A DNA stretch of 64,000 nt from Kosakonia sacchari (GTDB lineage: Bacteria; Pseudomonadota; Gammaproteobacteria; Enterobacterales; Enterobacteriaceae): positions 308,913 to 372,912 of the forward strand of contig FOAY01000002.1 in assembly GCA_900109485.1 (NCBI GenBank). The letters run 5' to 3'. The first letter of the stretch is position 1, and every line of letters starts with the position of its first letter. The notes below the pieces were generated by a model. The model did not search any database, was not told the DNA's origin, and was given only the letters and a program-made list of their open reading frames with translations. The position numbers and the translations under genes are program-made. Below are positions 1 to 8,858 of the stretch, piece by piece.

Positions 1-47
1 ACACTAACACCTGAAGCTAGCGCGTCTACCAATTCCGCCACCTTCGC
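1..47 (-). tRNA. tRNA-Leu (anticodon CAG), 5' part, cut by window edge
   Basis: Read on the minus strand from position 47, the sequence begins GCGAAGGTGGCGGAATTGG, the typical 5' acceptor and D-arm start of an enterobacterial tRNA-Leu. The anticodon loop follows with CAG at about positions 11-13, so it reads CUG codons. Only the first 47 nt lie in the window; the variable arm, T arm and 3' acceptor are outside. In E. coli the leuQPV tRNA array sits next to rsmC, which fits this position. Confidence 0.93.
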
Positions 48-80
48 ATACCATCGATACCGTTGAAGTATCGTTACCAC

Positions 81-116
81 GGAGGCGCATTCTAGATGTT
101 TTCAACTTTTCGTCAA
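81..116 (-). promoter_or_regulatory. Stable-RNA promoter for the tRNA-Leu gene
   Basis: On the minus strand there is a -35 TTGACG (116-111), a 16-bp spacer and a -10 TAGAAT (94-89). It is followed by a GC-rich discriminator, GCGCCTCC (88-81). GC-rich discriminators are typical of stringently controlled tRNA and rRNA promoters, so ppGpp/DksA control is likely by inference. Confidence 0.75.
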
Positions 117-217
117 TAGTTAATTGCTGAGAGCAACACTGATTGCTGCAAAAATGGGCGCTGTGAATGGGTAACGCGGAGATGCCCGGCGAACAGCGCT
201 CGCCGGGAGAAGAGTGA

Positions 218-1246
218 TTATTTCAGCGCCTGGCGCGTCATCACTGTGCGGTAAACCTTGAAACGTCCGGTCTGGGCGAGCACTTCATGGAAACCGAAGA
301 TCTGATCTAATAGGTCCGGGTACGGCAGGAAGGCGTTAGCGACAATGCGCAGCTCGCCGCCGCTGTTCAGATGGCGCACCGCGCCGCGTATCAACGTCTG
401 CGCGGCTTCAAGACTGGTTTGCAGGCCATCATGGAACGGCGGATTGGAGATAATCATATCGAAGCGGCCAGTGACTTCAGAGAAGACATTGCTGGCAAAA
501 ACCTCACCTTCAAAGCCATTGGCAGCAAGCGTCGCGCGGCTGGCTTCTACCGCCGGAGCGGAAACGTCGCACAGGGTTAAACGCACTTTCGGCGAATGGC
601 TCGCCAGCACCGCTGCCAGTACACCGGCACCGCAACCAACATCCAGCACTTTGCCTTTCGTGTGCGGCGTCAGGGTCGAGAGCAACAACTGGCTGCCTAC
701 ATCTAATCCGTCACGGCTAAAGACGCCCGGCAGGGTTTTGATCGTCAGATCGCCCAGCGCATACTCGCCCCAGAAACCATTCGCATCAAAGTCAGATTTC
801 TTCTCCAGACGACCGTAATACAGACCGCAACGACGCGCGCTGTCTATTTTATTGAGCGGGCAATACGCAGCCAGCATCTGCTCGGCGCTTCGCACGCCGC
901 TACGGTTTTCGCCGACGACGAAAATATCGCAGCCCACTGGCAGCAGTGACAGCAGGTTCATTAATTGAAACTGCGCTTCAGGTTTGTTTTTGGGCCAGTA
1001 ATAGATCAGCGTATCGACCTCACCGACCGTCTCGCTGTCAGCGATCAGGCTGTAGCAGGCGCGTTCGCCCATCGGCTGGCTTAAGGTTTGCCACTGGTGA
1101 AACTGTTGCGTCCAGGCACGGCTTTCAGCCGTCTCCAGACGAGCGGGCAGGTCATCCTGCAAATCACCGGCAAACAGAATGCGGTTGGTTTCGAAATCGT
1201 CACTGTGGCGCAGCAAGACTTCACTTGCCGGGGTAAAAGCAGACAT
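218..1246 (-). CDS. rsmC: 16S rRNA (guanine1207-N2)-methyltransferase RsmC
   Basis: This 342-aa protein has the family length. It methylates G1207 of 16S rRNA in the 30S subunit using S-adenosylmethionine. The architecture is two tandem methyltransferase-like halves: a degenerate N-terminal half (about 1-170), and a catalytic C-terminal half with the SAM-binding motif LDVGCGAG at 201-208 and the catalytic NPPF motif at 268-271. It lies between the tRNA-Leu gene and divergent holD, as in E. coli. A GC-rich inverted repeat (185-191 with 201-207) lies just beyond the stop codon but has no T-run, so it is only a weak terminator candidate. Confidence 0.97.
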   Translation of the reverse strand: MSAFTPASEVLLRHSDDFETNRILFAGDLQDDLPARLETAESRAWTQQFHQWQTLSQPMGERACYSLIADSETVGEVDTLIYYWPKNKPEAQFQLMNLLSLLPVGCDIFVVGENRSGVRSAEQMLAAYCPLNKIDSARRCGLYYGRLEKKSDFDANGFWGEYALGDLTIKTLPGVFSRDGLDVGSQLLLSTLTPHTKGKVLDVGCGAGVLAAVLASHSPKVRLTLCDVSAPAVEASRATLAANGFEGEVFASNVFSEVTGRFDMIISNPPFHDGLQTSLEAAQTLIRGAVRHLNSGGELRIVANAFLPYPDLLDQIFGFHEVLAQTGRFKVYRTVMTRQALK

Positions 1247-1280
1247 GAATGGGGGTTCCTCGTTTAAATCAGGCGGCGAT

Positions 1281-1437
1281 TATACACGTTATCCTTCAAA
1301 CTGCCTCTTTGTTGGCTTCACCTTTGCACCCCAGTCACTTACTTATGTAAGCTCCTGGGGCTGCGCAGTCTTGCCGCCTCGACGCAGTGTGAATGATTTT
1401 GTGTATACACGTTATCCTGCAAACTGCCTCTTTGTTG
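1281..1437. repeat. 34-bp direct repeat flanking an imperfect palindrome (rsmC-holD intergenic)
   Basis: Copies at 1281-1314 and 1404-1437 match at 33 of 34 positions; the only difference is T versus G in ATCCT[T/G]CAAA. Between them lies a palindrome that begins CCCCAG and ends CTGGGG (about 1329-1360), with an inner CTTAC/GTAAG pair. TATACAC near the left end is matched by GTGTATA at about 1401-1407. The 264-bp gap between rsmC and holD holds this structure and the holD promoter, but no gene. Confidence 0.85.
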
Positions 1438-1472
1438 ACGAACGTCGTTGATGGCGAATTTTCGCCGGGTTT

Positions 1473-1480
1473 GCTATATT
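1473..1480 (+). promoter_or_regulatory. Candidate extended -10 promoter for holD-rimI-yjjG
   Basis: TTTGCTATATT contains an extended -10 (TGnTATATT-like) 31 bp before the holD start. A good -35 at normal spacing is not visible. This is an inference from motif and position only. Confidence 0.4.
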
Positions 1481-1510
1481 TGCGCGCCTGACACACAGGA
1501 GTGTTTCGCT

Positions 1511-1924
1511 ATGACTTCCCGACGCGACTGGCAATTACAGCAACTGGGCATTACTCAGTGGAGCTTGCGACGCCCGGCGGTGTTGCTGGGCGAAATCGCT
1601 ATTTCGCTACCTGCGCATATCCGTCTGGTGATGGTCGCTTCCGAACCGCCGATGCTTGCCGATCCGCTGGTGAGCGACGTACTGCGTGCGCTTACCATTA
1701 CGGCGGATCAGGTATTACAGTTGACGCCGGATCGCGTCGCGATGCTGCCGCCGGGCAGCCAGTGCAACAGTTGGTGGCTGGGCGTCGATGAACCGCAGTC
1801 GCTGGCGGGCGCACAGGTCGCAACGCCCGGCGTGGATGAATTACGCGCTAACCCTGCGGCACGCGCCGCGTTATGGCAACAAATCTGCGAACATGAACAC
1901 GATTTCTTCCCTCAGCACGGCTGA
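1511..1924 (+). CDS. holD: DNA polymerase III psi subunit HolD
   Basis: This 137-aa protein is the psi subunit of the DNA polymerase III holoenzyme. Psi pairs with chi (HolC) and links the clamp loader to single-strand-binding protein. The start at ATG 1511 is preferred over an upstream in-frame ATG at 1448 because an AGGAG-type ribosome site lies just before it and the length then equals the E. coli protein. The N-terminal segment (about 1-30), rich in basic and aromatic residues, is the clamp-loader-contacting part in the family. Its 3' end overlaps rimI by 32 bp, so translation is probably coupled. Confidence 0.95.
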   Translation: MTSRRDWQLQQLGITQWSLRRPAVLLGEIAISLPAHIRLVMVASEPPMLADPLVSDVLRALTITADQVLQLTPDRVAMLPPGSQCNSWWLGVDEPQSLAGAQVATPGVDELRANPAARAALWQQICEHEHDFFPQHG

Positions 1925-2333
1925 TTTAGCCCGCGCATACCAGATTGAAACACGGGCGCACGCCTTCCCCTGGAGCGAAAAGACCTTCGCCAGCAATCAA
2001 GGGGATCGCTACCTCAACTACCGGCTGATGGTGGGCGATGAGATGGCGGCTTTCGCCATTACACAGGTTGTGCTGGATGAAGCCACCTTGTTCAACATCG
2101 CGGTTGATCCCACCTGGCAACGGAAAGGGTTTGGCCGCCAGTTGCTGGAACATCTGATCCGCGAACTGGAAGCCCGCGAGGTATTAACCCTGTGGCTGGA
2201 AGTGCGTGCTTCCAACGTGGGCGCGATTGCACTGTATGAAAGTTTAGGTTTTAACGAGGCGACAATCCGCCGCAATTACTATCCCACCGCTAACGGGCGC
2301 GAAGACGCGATAGTGATGGCCCTGTCAATTTAA
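1893..2333 (+). CDS. rimI: Ribosomal protein S18-alanine N-acetyltransferase RimI
   Basis: This 146-aa GNAT-family enzyme acetylates the N-terminal alanine of ribosomal protein S18 using acetyl-CoA. The acetyl-CoA pyrophosphate-binding motif QRKGFGR is at residues 76-82. Glu103 (WLEV) and Tyr115 (ALYESLGF) match the general base and general acid positions of the family. ATG 1893 lies inside the end of holD; the resulting 32-bp overlap and the length match the E. coli arrangement. An in-frame upstream start at 1788 would add 35 unsupported residues. Confidence 0.96.
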   Translation: MNTISSLSTADLARAYQIETRAHAFPWSEKTFASNQGDRYLNYRLMVGDEMAAFAITQVVLDEATLFNIAVDPTWQRKGFGRQLLEHLIRELEAREVLTLWLEVRASNVGAIALYESLGFNEATIRRNYYPTANGREDAIVMALSI

Positions 2334-2345
2334 AAAGGTGATGTG

Positions 2346-3023
2346 ATGAAATGGGACTGGATACTCTTTGATGCTGACGAAACGCTGTTCACCTTTGATG
2401 CGTTTGGCGGCTTACAACGGATGTTTCTTGACTATAGCGTGACATTCACCGACCAGGACTTTCTTGAATATCAGTCAGTTAATAAGCCACTGTGGGTTGA
2501 TTACCAGAATGGCGCCATCACCGCACTGCAGCTGCAACACCGCCGTTTTCAGGGCTGGTCTGAGCGCCTGAACGTTCCGGCGGGTTCGCTGAACGACGCG
2601 TTTCTTAATGCGATGGCTGAGATTTGCGCTCCGCTGCCGGGTGCCGTTTCGCTGCTCGACAGCCTGAAAGACAAGGCGAAGCTGGGCATCATCACCAACG
2701 GTTTTACCGCGTTGCAGCAAATCCGCCTGGAACGCACCGGCTTGCGTGACTATTTTGATTTATTGGTGATCTCCGAAGAAGTCGGTGTCGCCAAGCCCGA
2801 TCGCCGCATCTTCGATCACGCGCTACAGCTGGCCGGCAACCCGGATCGCGATCGCGTGATGATGGTGGGCGATACGGCAGAATCTGACATTCTGGGCGGC
2901 ATCAACGCCGGGCTGTCCACCTGCTGGCTGAATGCGCACAATCGCGCGCTGCCTGAAGGTATTAACCCGACCTGGACCGTAACGTCCCTGAACGAACTGG
3001 AGCAACGCCTGTGTAAACATTGA
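2346..3023 (+). CDS. yjjG: HAD-superfamily (d)NMP nucleotidase YjjG
   Basis: This 225-aa haloacid dehalogenase phosphatase hydrolyses pyrimidine nucleoside monophosphates. In E. coli it is a house-cleaning enzyme against non-canonical nucleotides. HAD motif I is DADET near residues 9-13 (nucleophile Asp9), motif II is TNGF, and motif III/IV is seen as KPD and GDTAESD. A GTG (2343) immediately precedes the chosen ATG at 2346; the AAAAAGGTG ribosome site suits either, and the ATG gives the E. coli N-terminus. It is 12 bp downstream of rimI, in the same operon. Confidence 0.95.
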   Translation: MKWDWILFDADETLFTFDAFGGLQRMFLDYSVTFTDQDFLEYQSVNKPLWVDYQNGAITALQLQHRRFQGWSERLNVPAGSLNDAFLNAMAEICAPLPGAVSLLDSLKDKAKLGIITNGFTALQQIRLERTGLRDYFDLLVISEEVGVAKPDRRIFDHALQLAGNPDRDRVMMVGDTAESDILGGINAGLSTCWLNAHNRALPEGINPTWTVTSLNELEQRLCKH

Positions 3024-3115
3024 TTGTCTGCACTTCGCTGTTGAGTACAATAGCCGCATTTTTCGTATTTCATCGCGTGGCCTGAAGCCGCGCAATTACA
3101 CAGAAGATTTTTATT

Positions 3116-4705
3116 ATGACGTTGTCTCCTTATTTACAAGAGGTGGCGAAGCGCCGTACGTTCGCCATCATCTCGCACCCCGATGCGGGTAAAACCACCA
3201 TCACCGAAAAGGTCTTGCTGTTCGGACAGGCAATTCAGACCGCCGGTACGGTAAAAGGTCGTGGCTCCAACCAGCATGCGAAATCCGACTGGATGGAGAT
3301 GGAAAAACAGCGTGGGATCTCTATCACCACTTCCGTGATGCAGTTCCCGTATCGCGAGTGTCTGGTGAACCTGCTGGATACCCCGGGGCACGAAGACTTC
3401 TCCGAAGATACCTACCGTACGCTGACGGCGGTGGACTGCTGCCTGATGGTTATCGATGCGGCAAAAGGTGTAGAAGATCGAACCCGCAAACTGATGGAAG
3501 TTACCCGTCTGCGCGATACGCCGATCCTGACGTTTATGAACAAACTCGACCGTGACATCCGCGATCCCATGGAATTGCTGGATGAAGTGGAAAACGAGCT
3601 GAAGATCGCCTGCGCGCCCATCACCTGGCCGATTGGCTGCGGTAAGTTATTTAAAGGCGTGTACCATCTTTATAAAGATGAAACCTATCTTTATCAGACC
3701 GGACAAGGCCATACGATTCAGGAAGTGCGTATCGTTAAAGGGCTGAACAACCCGGATCTCGACAAAGCGGTGGGCGAAGATCTGGCGCAACAACTGCGTG
3801 ATGAGCTGGAACTGGTACAGGGCGCATCCAACGAGTTCGATAAAGAGCTGTTCCTGAGCGGTGAAATCACTCCGGTCTTCTTCGGTACCGCGCTGGGCAA
3901 CTTCGGCGTTGACCATATGCTGGACGGTCTGGTTGAGTGGGCGCCCGCGCCAATGCCGCGTCAAACGGATCTGCGTGAAGTGAAAGCGGACGACAGCAAA
4001 TTTACCGGCTTCGTCTTTAAGATCCAGGCGAACATGGACCCGAAACACCGCGACCGCGTAGCATTTATGCGCGTGGTGTCAGGCAAATACGAAAAAGGGA
4101 TGAAGCTGCGTCAAGTGCGCACCGGTAAAGATGTGGTTATCTCTGACGCACTGACCTTTATGGCCGGCGACCGTTCTCACGTTGAAGAAGCGTATCCTGG
4201 CGACATTATCGGGCTGCACAACCACGGCACCATTCAGATTGGCGATACCTTTACTCAGGGCGAAATGATGAAGTTCACCGGTATCCCGAACTTCGCCCCG
4301 GAACTGTTCCGCCGTATCCGTCTGCGCGATCCGCTGAAGCAGAAACAGCTGCTGAAGGGGCTGGTGCAGCTTTCGGAAGAGGGTGCGGTGCAGGTGTTCC
4401 GCCCCATCGCCAACAACGATCTGATCGTGGGCGCAGTCGGTGTGTTGCAGTTTGACGTGGTCGTGTCGCGCCTGAAGAGCGAGTACAACGTAGAAGCGGT
4501 GTATGAATCCGTTAACGTGGCGACGGCGCGCTGGGTTGAAAGCAGCGACGTGAAGAAATTCGAAGAGTTTAAGCGTAAGAACGAGATGCAGCTGGCGCTC
4601 GATGGCGGCGATAACCTGACCTATATCGCGCCGACAATGGTGAACCTGAACCTGACGCAGGAACGCTATCCGGAAGTGACTTTCCACAAAACTCGCGAGC
4701 ATTAA
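3116..4705 (+). CDS. prfC: Peptide chain release factor 3 (RF3)
   Basis: This 529-aa translational GTPase recycles RF1 and RF2 from the ribosome after termination. The GTPase domain shows the P-loop HPDAGKTT (21-28), G3 DTPGH (88-92) and G4 NKLD (142-145), followed by the OB-fold and C-terminal domains of the EF-G-like family. Length equals the E. coli protein. It is separated from yjjG by 92 bp, so it may have its own promoter. A strong hairpin terminator follows. Confidence 0.98.
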   Translation: MTLSPYLQEVAKRRTFAIISHPDAGKTTITEKVLLFGQAIQTAGTVKGRGSNQHAKSDWMEMEKQRGISITTSVMQFPYRECLVNLLDTPGHEDFSEDTYRTLTAVDCCLMVIDAAKGVEDRTRKLMEVTRLRDTPILTFMNKLDRDIRDPMELLDEVENELKIACAPITWPIGCGKLFKGVYHLYKDETYLYQTGQGHTIQEVRIVKGLNNPDLDKAVGEDLAQQLRDELELVQGASNEFDKELFLSGEITPVFFGTALGNFGVDHMLDGLVEWAPAPMPRQTDLREVKADDSKFTGFVFKIQANMDPKHRDRVAFMRVVSGKYEKGMKLRQVRTGKDVVISDALTFMAGDRSHVEEAYPGDIIGLHNHGTIQIGDTFTQGEMMKFTGIPNFAPELFRRIRLRDPLKQKQLLKGLVQLSEEGAVQVFRPIANNDLIVGAVGVLQFDVVVSRLKSEYNVEAVYESVNVATARWVESSDVKKFEEFKRKNEMQLALDGGDNLTYIAPTMVNLNLTQERYPEVTFHKTREH

Positions 4706-4712
4706 TCCCCCA

Positions 4713-4738
4713 CGGAGCACGGTATTCGCCGTGCTCCG
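4713..4738 (+). terminator. Rho-independent terminator of prfC
   Basis: A perfect 10-bp stem (CGGAGCACGG with CCGTGCTCCG) encloses a 6-nt loop. A T-rich stretch (4742-4757) follows a few bases downstream. Confidence 0.75.
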
Positions 4739-4847
4739 GCACTTTTCCTGTCTTTTTAGCCCCTTGCGGAATGTTCTTAAAACCCGCCCTTTTTCCTCTC
4801 TCTGCTCGTTTTTTAACCTGTGAGCCGGGATTTTTATCGATAGTGTT

Positions 4848-4857
4848 CTATATTTAA
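4848..4857 (+). promoter_or_regulatory. Sigma-S-type -10 element for osmY
   Basis: CTATATTTAA closely matches the RpoS-preferred extended -10 (CTATACTTAA) and lies about 235 bp upstream of osmY. E. coli osmY is a classic sigma-S-dependent gene with a long leader. The rest of the 385-bp gap (4706-5090) holds the prfC terminator and leader sequence; I see no gene in it. Confidence 0.65.
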
Positions 4858-5090
4858 CAAGGTGATGACATTTCTTGTGGGTAAAAGTACTGCTCATTGC
4901 GTTTTTAATAGTCTTTTATCCACAAGTATTCTCACTAAAGGAGATTAATAACTGCCTCAGCCAGATAAGTAGCGGCATTGTATTCGCAACTATCCGACGC
5001 TGGATTGGGTGATTTTTCGCCATGGCGGTTAAGCAGCCCGAGTTGCTGCAAGCGGCCCAAATTGTGGGCAAACCAACAGGAACGACATCG

Positions 5091-5708
5091 ATGACTATGA
5101 CAAAACTGAAGATTTCTAAAACTCTGCTGGCCGTCGTGCTGGGCTCTGTAGTGGCAAGTGGTTCCGCTTTTGCGGCAAACACCACCACCGACAAAGCGCA
5201 AAACGCCGCATCCAGCGCGGGGGAAAAAATCGACAGCTCGATGACTAAAGTCGGTGGATTCATGGATGACAGCTCCATCACTGCAAAAGTGAAAGCGGCG
5301 CTGGTGGATCATGAAAGCGTTAAAAGCACCGATATTTCCGTCAAAACGGACAACAAAGTCGTCACGCTGAGCGGCTTCGTTGAAAGTCAGGCACAGGCCG
5401 AACAGGCTGTCTCTGTGGCCAAAGGTGTGGAAGGTGTGGCTTCGGTAAGCGACAAGCTGCATGTCCGCGACGGGAAAAACCAGTCAATGAAAGGTTATGC
5501 GGGCGACACCGCTACAACCAGTGAAATCAAAGCCAAATTGCTGGCCGATGACATTGTACCGTCTCGTAAGGTGAAAGTTGAAACCACCGACGGCGTCGTG
5601 CAGTTGTCCGGTACGGTTGATTCTCAGGCCCAAAGTGAACGCGCCGAAAGTATCGCAAAAGCGATTGAGGGCGTTAAAAGCGTCAAAAACGATCTCAAAG
5701 TTAAGTAA
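5091..5708 (+). CDS. osmY: Osmotically inducible periplasmic protein OsmY
   Basis: This 205-aa periplasmic chaperone-like protein is induced by osmotic stress and stationary phase. An N-terminal signal peptide (about 1-28, [10 protein letters not shown] then a hydrophobic core, cleavage after AFA) precedes two BON domains (about 57-122 and 137-201). The start at ATG 5091 matches the E. coli N-terminus; an upstream ATG at 5022 would disrupt the signal peptide. The linker after the signal peptide is slightly longer than in E. coli (205 versus 201 aa). Confidence 0.96.
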   Translation: MTMTKLKISKTLLAVVLGSVVASGSAFAANTTTDKAQNAASSAGEKIDSSMTKVGGFMDDSSITAKVKAALVDHESVKSTDISVKTDNKVVTLSGFVESQAQAEQAVSVAKGVEGVASVSDKLHVRDGKNQSMKGYAGDTATTSEIKAKLLADDIVPSRKVKVETTDGVVQLSGTVDSQAQSERAESIAKAIEGVKSVKNDLKVK

Positions 5709-5835
5709 CAATTCCTGAAAACGTCAGCGCCCGCGTGGACGGGCGCGACGAATATGTGCCGGGAAAACATCGCAGATGAGCAACCTGAGCGCTCATCGCA
5801 AGCGGTCGACATTAACTATGGTAAAGGAGAGTCTT

Positions 5836-5997
5836 ATGTTTCGTTGGGGCATTATATTTCTGGTTATCGCGTTAATTGCCGCCGCTCTGGGCTTTGGTGG
5901 TCTGGCGGGGACGGCAGCAGGTGCAGCGAAAATCGTCTTTATCGTCGGTATCATCCTGTTCCTGGTCAGCCTGTTTATGGGCCGTCGGCGTCCATAG
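5836..5997 (+). CDS. ytjA: Small inner-membrane protein YtjA (UPF0391)
   Basis: This 53-aa, very hydrophobic protein has two predicted transmembrane segments (about 4-22 and 29-47) joined by a Gly/Ala-rich turn, and ends in a basic GRRRP tail. It starts at ATG 5836 after an AAGGAG ribosome site. The family (DUF1328/UPF0391) has no established biochemical function. It lies 127 bp downstream of osmY, as in E. coli, and could share its stress control. Confidence 0.92.
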   Translation: MFRWGIIFLVIALIAAALGFGGLAGTAAGAAKIVFIVGIILFLVSLFMGRRRP

Positions 5998-6026
5998 CGT
6001 CGTTAGCGCTTAAATTTCGCTTACAT

Positions 6027-6053
6027 TAAAGCCAGTCCTCGTGACTGGCTTTA
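6027..6053 (+). terminator. Hairpin terminator after ytjA
   Basis: An 11-bp perfect stem (TAAAGCCAGTC with GACTGGCTTTA) has a 5-nt loop. The stem itself ends in T residues and is followed by a pyrimidine-rich stretch. Confidence 0.65.
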
Positions 6054-6117
6054 CTATTTCGGCCCGGCAGAAATTGCGTTACTTTGACAGATACAACGCA
6101 GCCAAAAGGAAAGCAGG

Positions 6118-7227
6118 GTGGGGCAATATATTCCAATAACGCTGGGCAATATTGCGCCCCTGGCGTTAAAACCGTTTCGTCCGGGCCGTCTCGCGTTGGT
6201 GTGCGAAGGCGGAGGTCAGCGTGGAATTTTCACTGCCGGGGTGCTGGACGAGTTTATGCAGGCGAACTTTAACCCCTTCGATCTCTACTTTGGTACCTCT
6301 GCGGGCGCGCAAAACCTCTCGGCTTATGTATGCAACCAGCCCGGCTACGCTCGCAAAGTGATCATGCGCTACACCACCACGCGTGACTTTTTTGACCCGG
6401 TGCGCTTTGTGCGCGGTGGTAACCTTATCGATCTCGACTGGCTGGTTGATTCGACATCCCGCCAGATGCCGCTGGCGATGGATTTTGCCGCGCGTTCTTT
6501 TGATGCCGGGAAAGCGTTCTATATGTGCGCCTGCCGCCAGGATGATTACACCGCGGAATATTTTGCGCCAACCCACCAGACGTGGCTGGATGTGATCCGC
6601 GCCTCCAGCGCGATTCCGGGTTTTTACCGCTCGGGGGTGTCGCTCAATGGCGTGAACTATCTCGATGGCGGCGTCAGCGATGCGATCCCGGTTCAGGAAG
6701 CGGCTAAACGCGGAGCGAAAACCATCGTCGTGATCCGCACTGTGCCTTCTCAGATGTACTACACGCCGCAGTGGTTTAAACGTATGGAACGTTGGCTGGG
6801 CGACAGCAGCTTACAGCCGCTGGTTAATCTGGTGCAGCACCACGAGAAAAGTTACTCGGCGATTCAGCGGTTTATCGAAACGCCGCCGGGAAAACTACGC
6901 ATACTTGAAATCTATCCGCCGAAACTTTTGCATAGCATGGCGCTGGGTAGCCGGTTACCGGCGCTGCGCGATGATTATAAAATCGGCCGGCTGTGTGGAC
7001 GTTATTTCCTGGCGACGGTGGGAAAACTGCTGGCGGAAACCCCGCCGCTGATTCGCCATACTCTGGTGCCTGCTCCCCTCACTGTGCCGCCCGCGGTCGT
7101 TGCTGCGCCCGTTCCTGCCACCCGCGTGGTGCCTCCTGCCGCCGTCGCCAATGATGTGCTGGATGCGCCGCTGGTTAGCGCGGTACAAGCCAACGACTTA
7201 CCCATTAATAAAGAGGATACGGCGTGA
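6118..7227 (+). CDS. yjjU: Patatin-like phospholipase family protein YjjU
   Basis: This 369-aa predicted serine lipid acyl hydrolase has an oxyanion-hole motif GGGQRG at 31-36, the nucleophile elbow GTSAG at 59-63 (Ser61), and the partner Asp in DGG at 183-185. The start is GTG 6118 after an AGCAGG-type site, giving the E. coli N-terminus MGQ. The last 55 or so residues are Pro/Ala/Val-rich and longer than in E. coli (357 aa). It overlaps yjjV by 4 bp, so the two are translationally coupled. The physiological substrate is not known to me. Confidence 0.93.
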   Translation: MGQYIPITLGNIAPLALKPFRPGRLALVCEGGGQRGIFTAGVLDEFMQANFNPFDLYFGTSAGAQNLSAYVCNQPGYARKVIMRYTTTRDFFDPVRFVRGGNLIDLDWLVDSTSRQMPLAMDFAARSFDAGKAFYMCACRQDDYTAEYFAPTHQTWLDVIRASSAIPGFYRSGVSLNGVNYLDGGVSDAIPVQEAAKRGAKTIVVIRTVPSQMYYTPQWFKRMERWLGDSSLQPLVNLVQHHEKSYSAIQRFIETPPGKLRILEIYPPKLLHSMALGSRLPALRDDYKIGRLCGRYFLATVGKLLAETPPLIRHTLVPAPLTVPPAVVAAPVPATRVVPPAAVANDVLDAPLVSAVQANDLPINKEDTA

Positions 7228-8006
7228 GTTTCCGCTTTATCGATACGCACTGTCATTTTGATTTTCCGCCCTTCACGGGCGATGAAGCCGTCAGTATTGC
7301 CCGTGCGGCAGACGCTGGCGTCGGGCGCATTATCGTACCCGCCATCGCCGCGCGCTATTTTGATCGCGTTTGCTCTCTGGCGCACGAGCATTCTGCGCTG
7401 TATGCCGCGCTGGGTCTGCATCCGATTGTGATTGAAGAACATACGGCACAAAGCCTTGAACAGCTTGAGCAGGTGCTGGTCGCCAGGCCGGAAAAGGTGG
7501 TGGCGATTGGCGAGATTGGCCTGGATCTCTATCGCGATAATCCTCAGTTTGAACGCCAGCAGCAGGTGCTGGATGCGCAACTAAAACTGGCGAAACGCTT
7601 TGATTTGCCGGTGATCCTCCATTCGCGGCGCACGCATGACAAACTGGCGATGCACCTGAAAAAGCAGGCTTTGCCGCGCACCGGCGTGGTTCACGGCTTT
7701 TCCGGTAGCCTGCAACAGGCGCAGCGTTTTATTGAACTGGGGTATTACCTTGGCGTCGGCGGAACGATCACTTATCCGCGCGCCAGTAAAACCCGTGATG
7801 TCATGGCGCAGTTGCCGCTATCGGCGTTGTTGCTGGAGACCGATGCGCCGGATATGCCGCTGAACGGCTTTCAGGGGCAGCCTAACCGGCCGGAACAGGC
7901 AGCGCGGGTTTTCGCCACGCTGTGTGAACTGCGCTCTGAAGCCCCGGATGTGATCGCCCAAACGTTACTGGACAATACGCAGCAGCTTTTCGCTTTACAG
8001 ATATAG
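7224..8006 (+). CDS. yjjV: TatD-family metal-dependent hydrolase YjjV
   Basis: This 260-aa TIM-barrel TatD-type hydrolase is a predicted metal-dependent DNase. Metal ligands are visible in DTHCHFD (His9, His11), in GEIGLD, in LHSRR and in ETDAPD near the C-terminus. The start is GTG 7224, overlapping the yjjU stop by 4 bp. Its 3' end overlaps the 3' end of convergent yjjW by 12 bp. Confidence 0.94.
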   Translation: MSFRFIDTHCHFDFPPFTGDEAVSIARAADAGVGRIIVPAIAARYFDRVCSLAHEHSALYAALGLHPIVIEEHTAQSLEQLEQVLVARPEKVVAIGEIGLDLYRDNPQFERQQQVLDAQLKLAKRFDLPVILHSRRTHDKLAMHLKKQALPRTGVVHGFSGSLQQAQRFIELGYYLGVGGTITYPRASKTRDVMAQLPLSALLLETDAPDMPLNGFQGQPNRPEQAARVFATLCELRSEAPDVIAQTLLDNTQQLFALQI

Positions 8007-8858
8007 CGCCGGGCGCAGCACGGTGGTGACGCCGCGCTGTTGCAGCGCTTCCGCCAGCGGTTCGATATCTTCCTCGGTTGCGCTGCGCCAGCTTTTTGCC
8101 TCGCCGTAAACGCCGTGCGCGTGGAATGCGTTGAGCCGCACCGGAATACGCCCCAGTTCACAGATAAACGCCGCCAGCGCGTCGATATGCAGCAAATAGT
8201 CGCTATGTTGCGGGATCACCAGCAAACGCACTTCGGCCAGCTTGTTCTGTGCCGCCAGCAGGCGCAGGCTATTTTTCACCGGCGCATTATCCCGCCCGGT
8301 GAGGAAACGGTGGTGTTCGCTGCCCCAGGCTTTAAGATCGATCATTGCCCCGTCGCAAACCGGCAGCAACTTATGCCAGCCGGTTTCGCTCAGCATTCCG
8401 TTACTGTCGACAAGACAGGTCAGATGGCGCAACTGCGGATCGGCACGCAGCGCAGAAAACAGCGCGTGCAGAAATGGCAGTTGTAACGTGGCCTCGCCGC
8501 CGCTGACCGTGATGCCTTCAATGAATAACGCGGCTTTGCGGATCTTTGCCACTACCTCTTCCACAGACATCGATTGTGTCATCGGCGTTGCCTGTTGCGG
8601 ACACATTTGCAGGCAGGTATCGCACTGCTGGCAGGTTATGGCATTCCACACTACTTGACTGCCGTCAAACGCCAGCGCCTGATGCGGACAACCTGGAACG
8701 CAGTCGCCGCAATGATTGCAGCGGCCGATCGTCCACGGATTGTGGCAGCTCTTACAGCGCAGATTACAGCCCTGTAAAAACAGCGCCAGGCGGCTGCCCG
8801 GCCCGTCGACGCAGGAGAAGGGGATCAGGTTACTGACGAAAGCGCATCTGCTGCTCAT
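7995..8858 (-). CDS. yjjW: Glycyl-radical enzyme activating protein YjjW (radical SAM)
   Basis: This 287-aa radical-SAM activase installs the glycyl radical on its partner enzyme. The SAM-binding [4Fe-4S] motif is Cys31-x3-Cys35-x2-Cys38. Two ferredoxin-type cluster motifs follow (Cys47, 50, 53, 57 and Cys76, 79, 82, 86), as in the GRE activases that carry a cluster insert. It overlaps the end of yjjI by 29 bp on the same strand and is therefore its obvious partner. Both proteins should work only in the absence of oxygen. Confidence 0.95.
   Translation of the reverse strand: MSSRCAFVSNLIPFSCVDGPGSRLALFLQGCNLRCKSCHNPWTIGRCNHCGDCVPGCPHQALAFDGSQVVWNAITCQQCDTCLQMCPQQATPMTQSMSVEEVVAKIRKAALFIEGITVSGGEATLQLPFLHALFSALRADPQLRHLTCLVDSNGMLSETGWHKLLPVCDGAMIDLKAWGSEHHRFLTGRDNAPVKNSLRLLAAQNKLAEVRLLVIPQHSDYLLHIDALAAFICELGRIPVRLNAFHAHGVYGEAKSWRSATEEDIEPLAEALQQRGVTTVLRPALYL

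Noticed and set aside
4079-4897. A 272-aa minus-strand ORF opposite the prfC end
   Set aside because: Shadow of prfC that also runs through the prfC terminator and the osmY promoter.
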